Shown one piece after another: positions 62,835 to 64,000 of a stretch of DNA of 64,000 bases (positions are counted from its first letter, which is position 1; every line of letters begins with the position of its first letter). Below the pieces are notes generated by a model. It made no database searches, was not told where the DNA came from, and saw nothing but the letters and a program-made list of their open reading frames with translations. Source of the DNA: Streptomyces sp. TN58. Lineage in GTDB: Bacteria; Actinomycetota; Actinomycetes; Streptomycetales; Streptomycetaceae. Location: contig NZ_CP018870.1 in the NCBI RefSeq assembly GCF_001941845.1, positions 5,214,001 through 5,278,000 of the forward strand. The letters are read 5' to 3'. A program made the position numbers and the translations under genes.

Positions 62835-64000
62835 GCGGTACGAAGGAGCCGGGCGCGGCGCCGGCCGGCCGCGCCCAGGCCCCCGCCCCGGTCCCCGGCC
62901 CGCCCGCCCCGGTTCACGGACCGGGGCGGGGGCGCGGGCAGGGCGAGAGCGAGAGCGGGCGGGCCACCGCCGTCCGCCTCGCCCTGATGGCCGTCCCCCT
63001 CGCCTTCTTCGGGCTGTTCTTCGCCTACCCCGTCGCCGCGATCGTCGGCCGCGGCCTCAAGACCGACACCGGCTGGCAGTTCGGCCGCCTCGGCGAGGTG
63101 CTCGCGCGGCCCGACATCGCCGACGTGCTGTGGTTCACCACCTGGCAGGCGCTCGCCTCCACCGCGCTCACCCTGCTGATCGCCCTCCCCGGCGCCTACG
63201 TCTTCGCGCGCCTGGAGTTCCCCGGAAAGCAGCTGCTGCGGGCCGTGGTGACCGTTCCCTTCGTGCTGCCGACCGTGGTCGTCGGCACCGCCTTCCTGGC
63301 GCTGCTCGGACGCGGCGGACTGCTGGACGAACTGGCCGGCGTCCGCCTCGACACCACCGTCTGGGCGATCCTCCTCGCGCACGTCTTCTTCAACTACGCC
63401 GTCGTCGTCCGCACGGTCGGCGGGCTGTGGTCCCAGCTCGACCCACGCCAGGAGGAGGCCGCGCGGGTGCTGGGCGCCGGCCGGTTCGCCGCCTGGCGCA
63501 GGGTGATCCTGCCCGCGCTGGCCCCGGCCGTGGCGGCGGCCTCCCTGATGGTGTTCCTCTTCACCTTCAGCTCCTTCGGCGTCGTCCTGATCCTGGGCGG
63601 ACCCGCCTACTCCACCCTGGAGGTGGAGGTCTACCGGCAGACCGCGCAGCTCCTGGACCTGTCGACGGCCGCCGTGCTGACGATGGTGCAGTTCGCCGCG
63701 ATCGGCGCGATCCTCGCCCTGCACGCCTGGACCGTGCGCCGGCGCGAGACCGCGCTGCGCCTGGTCGACCCGGGCCGCACCGCGCACCGACCGCGCGGCT
63801 GGGCCCAGCGCACCCTGCTGGGCGGGGTCCTGCTGACCGTCGGGCTGCTGATCGTGGCGCCGCTGGCCGTGCTCGTCGAGCGCTCCTTCGACACCCCCGG
63901 CGGCTACGGCCTCGGCTTCTACCGGGCCCTGCAGGACACCGGCGCCGGTGGCGGCACCTTCCTGGTGCCGCCGCTGGAAGCGGTCGGGAACTCCCTGCGG
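62810..64000 (+). CDS. thiP: Thiamine ABC transporter permease ThiP, 5' part (runs off the window)
   Basis: Read in frame from ATG 62810 without a stop to the window edge (397 codons). After a ~50-residue Pro/Gly/Ala-rich N-terminus there are about six membrane helices (RLALMAVPLAFFGLFFAYPVAAIV; TWQALASTALTLLIALPGAYVFARL). The inner-membrane permease signature EEAARVLGAGRFAAWRRVILPALAP follows, and a second half begins at TLLGGVLLTVGLLIVAPLAVLV. The fused double-domain form matches ThiP. It overlaps thiB by 25 bases. The ATP-binding subunit should lie to the right. Confidence 0.92.
   Translation, partial: MDRARREVGGTKEPGAAPAGRAQAPAPVPGPPAPVHGPGRGRGQGESESGRATAVRLALMAVPLAFFGLFFAYPVAAIVGRGLKTDTGWQFGRLGEVLARPDIADVLWFTTWQALASTALTLLIALPGAYVFARLEFPGKQLLRAVVTVPFVLPTVVVGTAFLALLGRGGLLDELAGVRLDTTVWAILLAHVFFNYAVVVRTVGGLWSQLDPRQEEAARVLGAGRFAAWRRVILPALAPAVAAASLMVFLFTFSSFGVVLILGGPAYSTLEVEVYRQTAQLLDLSTAAVLTMVQFAAIGAILALHAWTVRRRETALRLVDPGRTAHRPRGWAQRTLLGGVLLTVGLLIVAPLAVLVERSFDTPGGYGLGFYRALQDTGAGGGTFLVPPLEAVGNSLR

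Overview
The window is a high-GC (roughly 72-73%) actinobacterial core chromosome segment, almost certainly from a Streptomyces. The evidence is codon use, many GTG/TTG starts and tightly overlapping ORFs. It also carries a near-complete Streptomyces core gene order: leuCD - hup - plsC/gpsA/ddl - thiL/thiD - recG/rsmD/coaD - rpmF/rnc/mutM - smc - glcP - ftsY - nsdA - amtB/glnK/glnD - ffh - rpsP/khpA/rimM/trmD/rplS - four signal peptidases - yraN/comM/dprA - whiG - rpsB/tsf/pyrH/frr/cdsA - rlmN. It opens inside leuC and closes inside a thiamine ABC permease gene (thiP).

Layout. 1-5 kb: leucine biosynthesis end, a small conserved gene, the lysine-tailed HU protein, an F420-pathway guanylyltransferase fused in frame to a small OB-like protein, and the lipid/cell-wall operon plsC-gpsA-ddl. 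6-9 kb: a MITE-like repeat, a DUF3515 lipoprotein, a stand-alone AsnC ligand-binding domain, thiL-thiD and rpmB. 9.7-16 kb: FakA/YloV-like protein, recG, rsmD, coaD and a DivIVA-like coiled-coil protein with an internal duplication. 16-26 kb: yceD-rpmF-rnc-mutM, an HxlR/flavodoxin divergent pair with a palindromic operator, a secreted CAP protein, acylphosphatase, and smc with a large minisatellite insertion in its hinge. 26-31 kb: glucose permease, an LLM oxidoreductase, ftsY, and a Prim-Pol-like protein. 31-40 kb: nsdA, the GlnR-box-controlled amtB-glnK-glnD nitrogen cluster (glnD bracketed by two repeat elements) and ffh. 40-49 kb: an archaeal/eukaryotic-type ProRS, a SprT-like zincin, the rpsP-to-rplS ribosomal/RNA-modification operon, and four tandem type I signal peptidases. 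49-61 kb: NUDIX, DUF2469, YraN, ComM, DprA, the sporulation sigma factor WhiG, a TetR regulator, an M23-like protein, the rpsB-tsf-pyrH-frr-cdsA block and rlmN. 61.5-64 kb: a TPP riboswitch with a Shine-Dalgarno-sequestering hairpin controlling thiB-thiP.

How the genes work together. Much of the window is the protein-synthesis and export machinery: ribosomal proteins, EF-Ts, RRF, Ffh, FtsY and signal peptidases. Ammonium uptake and PII signalling (AmtB-GlnK-GlnD) form a second module. Two thiamine modules are present: salvage/phosphorylation (thiL-thiD) and import (thiB-thiP). Developmental or antibiotic regulators lie within it (rnc/absB, nsdA, whiG). Strong hairpin terminators separate most convergent units.

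No CRISPR array, prophage or complete insertion sequence was seen. The most unusual structures are the repeat-expanded SMC hinge, the MITE-like family next to stop codons, the FbiD fusion and the duplicated segment of the DivIVA-like protein.
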